DNA from: an uncultured Eubacteriales bacterium
GTDB lineage: Bacteria; Bacillota; Clostridia; UMGS1810
Reading direction: 5' to 3'
DNA: 7,649 nucleotides
Assembly (NCBI GenBank): GCA_902493665.1
Contig: CABUQL010000051.1
Span: 1 to 7,649 of the forward strand
The position numbers and the translations under genes were made by a program. The notes beneath the pieces are model-generated. The model was not told where the DNA came from and made no database searches. It worked only from the letters and a program-made list of their open reading frames with translations. Positions 7,082-7,649 of the stretch are shown here, one piece after another. Every line of letters begins with the position of its first letter. The first letter of the stretch is position 1.

Positions 7082-7095
7082 GGGGGAAAGAAAAA

Positions 7096-7649
7096 ATGAG
7101 AGATTTTGAAAATATTAAAAAACTTGGCGAAAACCGTGAAAAGCAAAGAGCGTATTACATACCTTACGATACGCTTGAAGGCGCACTTTCGGGAGAAAAA
7201 GAAAAATCTGCATACTATAAGCTTTTAAACGGCGACTGGAATTTTAAATTCTATAAAAGGGATATTGATGTTCCCGAAAAAATCGACGAAGTTGTGTTTG
7301 ACAATATCATAGATGTTCCGTCAAACTGGCAGACGAGAGGATATGAAAAACCGGGATATACAAATGTTAACTATCCGCATCCGATTGACCCTCCGTATGT
7401 TCCCGACGATAATCCATGCGGTGTTTACTCGGTTGACTTTACACTTGATAAAATGTGGTCGGAGAGAGAAACATACATTGTTTTTGAAGGTGTTGCGTCC
7501 TGCATTTATCTTTACATAAACGGAAAATATGTCGGATTCAGCCAGGGTTCGCATCTTCAGGCAGAATTTGATATATCAAAATACGTTAAAGAAGGAAAGA
7601 ACACAATCAGCGCAAAAGTTTTGAAATGGTGTTTCGGAAGTTATCTTGA
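7096..7649 (+). CDS. Beta-galactosidase, GH2 LacZ-type, 3'-truncated by window edge
   Basis: The first 184 codons of an open frame that runs off the window. In GH2 beta-galactosidases this part is the N-terminal sugar-binding beta-sandwich, ahead of the Ig-like and catalytic barrel domains that are not included here. Family-typical stretches are RAYYIPYDTLEGALSG, YYKLLNGDWNFKFY, DVPSNWQTRGYEKPGYTNV, YPHPIDPPYVPDDNPCGVY, GVASCIYLYINGKYVGFSQGS and KWCFGSYL, where LacZ proteins typically continue into an EDQD-like segment. The enzyme would hydrolyse terminal beta-D-galactosides, plausibly from galactan side chains given the neighbours. No signal peptide is visible, so a cytosolic location is likely. 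The start is set by AGGGGGAAAG (7081-7090) just before the ATG. It has its own promoter and leader. Catalytic residues cannot be checked. Confidence 0.92.
   Translation, partial: MRDFENIKKLGENREKQRAYYIPYDTLEGALSGEKEKSAYYKLLNGDWNFKFYKRDIDVPEKIDEVVFDNIIDVPSNWQTRGYEKPGYTNVNYPHPIDPPYVPDDNPCGVYSVDFTLDKMWSERETYIVFEGVASCIYLYINGKYVGFSQGSHLQAEFDISKYVKEGKNTISAKVLKWCFGSYL

Larger units (their letters stand above)
6975..7095 (+). promoter_or_regulatory. Long, possibly structured 5' leader of the beta-galactosidase mRNA
   Basis: About 120 nt separate the predicted transcription start from the ATG, with no convincing leader peptide. A hairpin TTTGC-AACG-GCAAA (7009-7022) can nest inside GGAGAA/TTCTCC (6987-6992 with 7024-7029). 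The same pyrimidine segment, TTTCTCC (7023-7029), can instead pair with GGGGAAA (7083-7089) at the ribosome binding site, 7 pairs including one G-U. ATATCG (7002-7007) and CGATAT (7029-7034) form a further inverted pair. No known riboswitch class is recognised. Confidence 0.4.

Overview
The window reads as a piece of a carbohydrate-degrading locus from a low-GC, anaerobic Firmicute, most likely a gut or rumen Clostridia member. The signs are AT-rich intergenic DNA, strong preference for AGA, AAA, GAA and CTT codons, GGAGG-type ribosome binding sites, sigma-A-type promoters and T-tailed hairpin terminators. The organism call is inference from composition and gene content; no rRNA or other marker is present. 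All five genes lie on the + strand and share similar codon use, so nothing looks recently transferred.

Layout: (1) 1-2362 is the 3' part of a large modular GH10 xylanase-type gene whose start lies upstream of the window. (2) 2363-2715 is intergenic, with an intrinsic terminator, an unusual GC-rich patch and a clear promoter. (3) 2716-6848 is a compact three-gene operon: tagaturonate reductase (uxaB-like), altronate dehydratase (uxaA-like, overlapping by ATGA) and a GH4 glycosidase carrying the CHEV motif that marks alpha-galacturonidases. A strong terminator follows. (4) 6849-7095 holds a near-consensus promoter and a leader of roughly 120 nt with direct repeats and possible alternative base pairing that involves the ribosome binding site. 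(5) 7096 to the end is the 5' part of a LacZ-type GH2 beta-galactosidase that runs off the window.

How it fits together: the GH4 enzyme would release D-galacturonate from short pectic oligosaccharides inside the cell. An isomerase (UxaC, not in the window) would give tagaturonate, UxaB would reduce it to altronate, and UxaA would dehydrate that to 2-keto-3-deoxygluconate. The flanking xylanase and beta-galactosidase fit a wider plant cell-wall locus acting on xylan backbones and on galactan or galactoside side chains. No regulator, transporter, uxaC, or KDG kinase or aldolase is visible here. I see no clearly new biological system. The most unusual items are the beta-galactosidase leader, the GH10 active-site substitutions, the shortened N-terminal domain of UxaA and the GC-rich intergenic patch.
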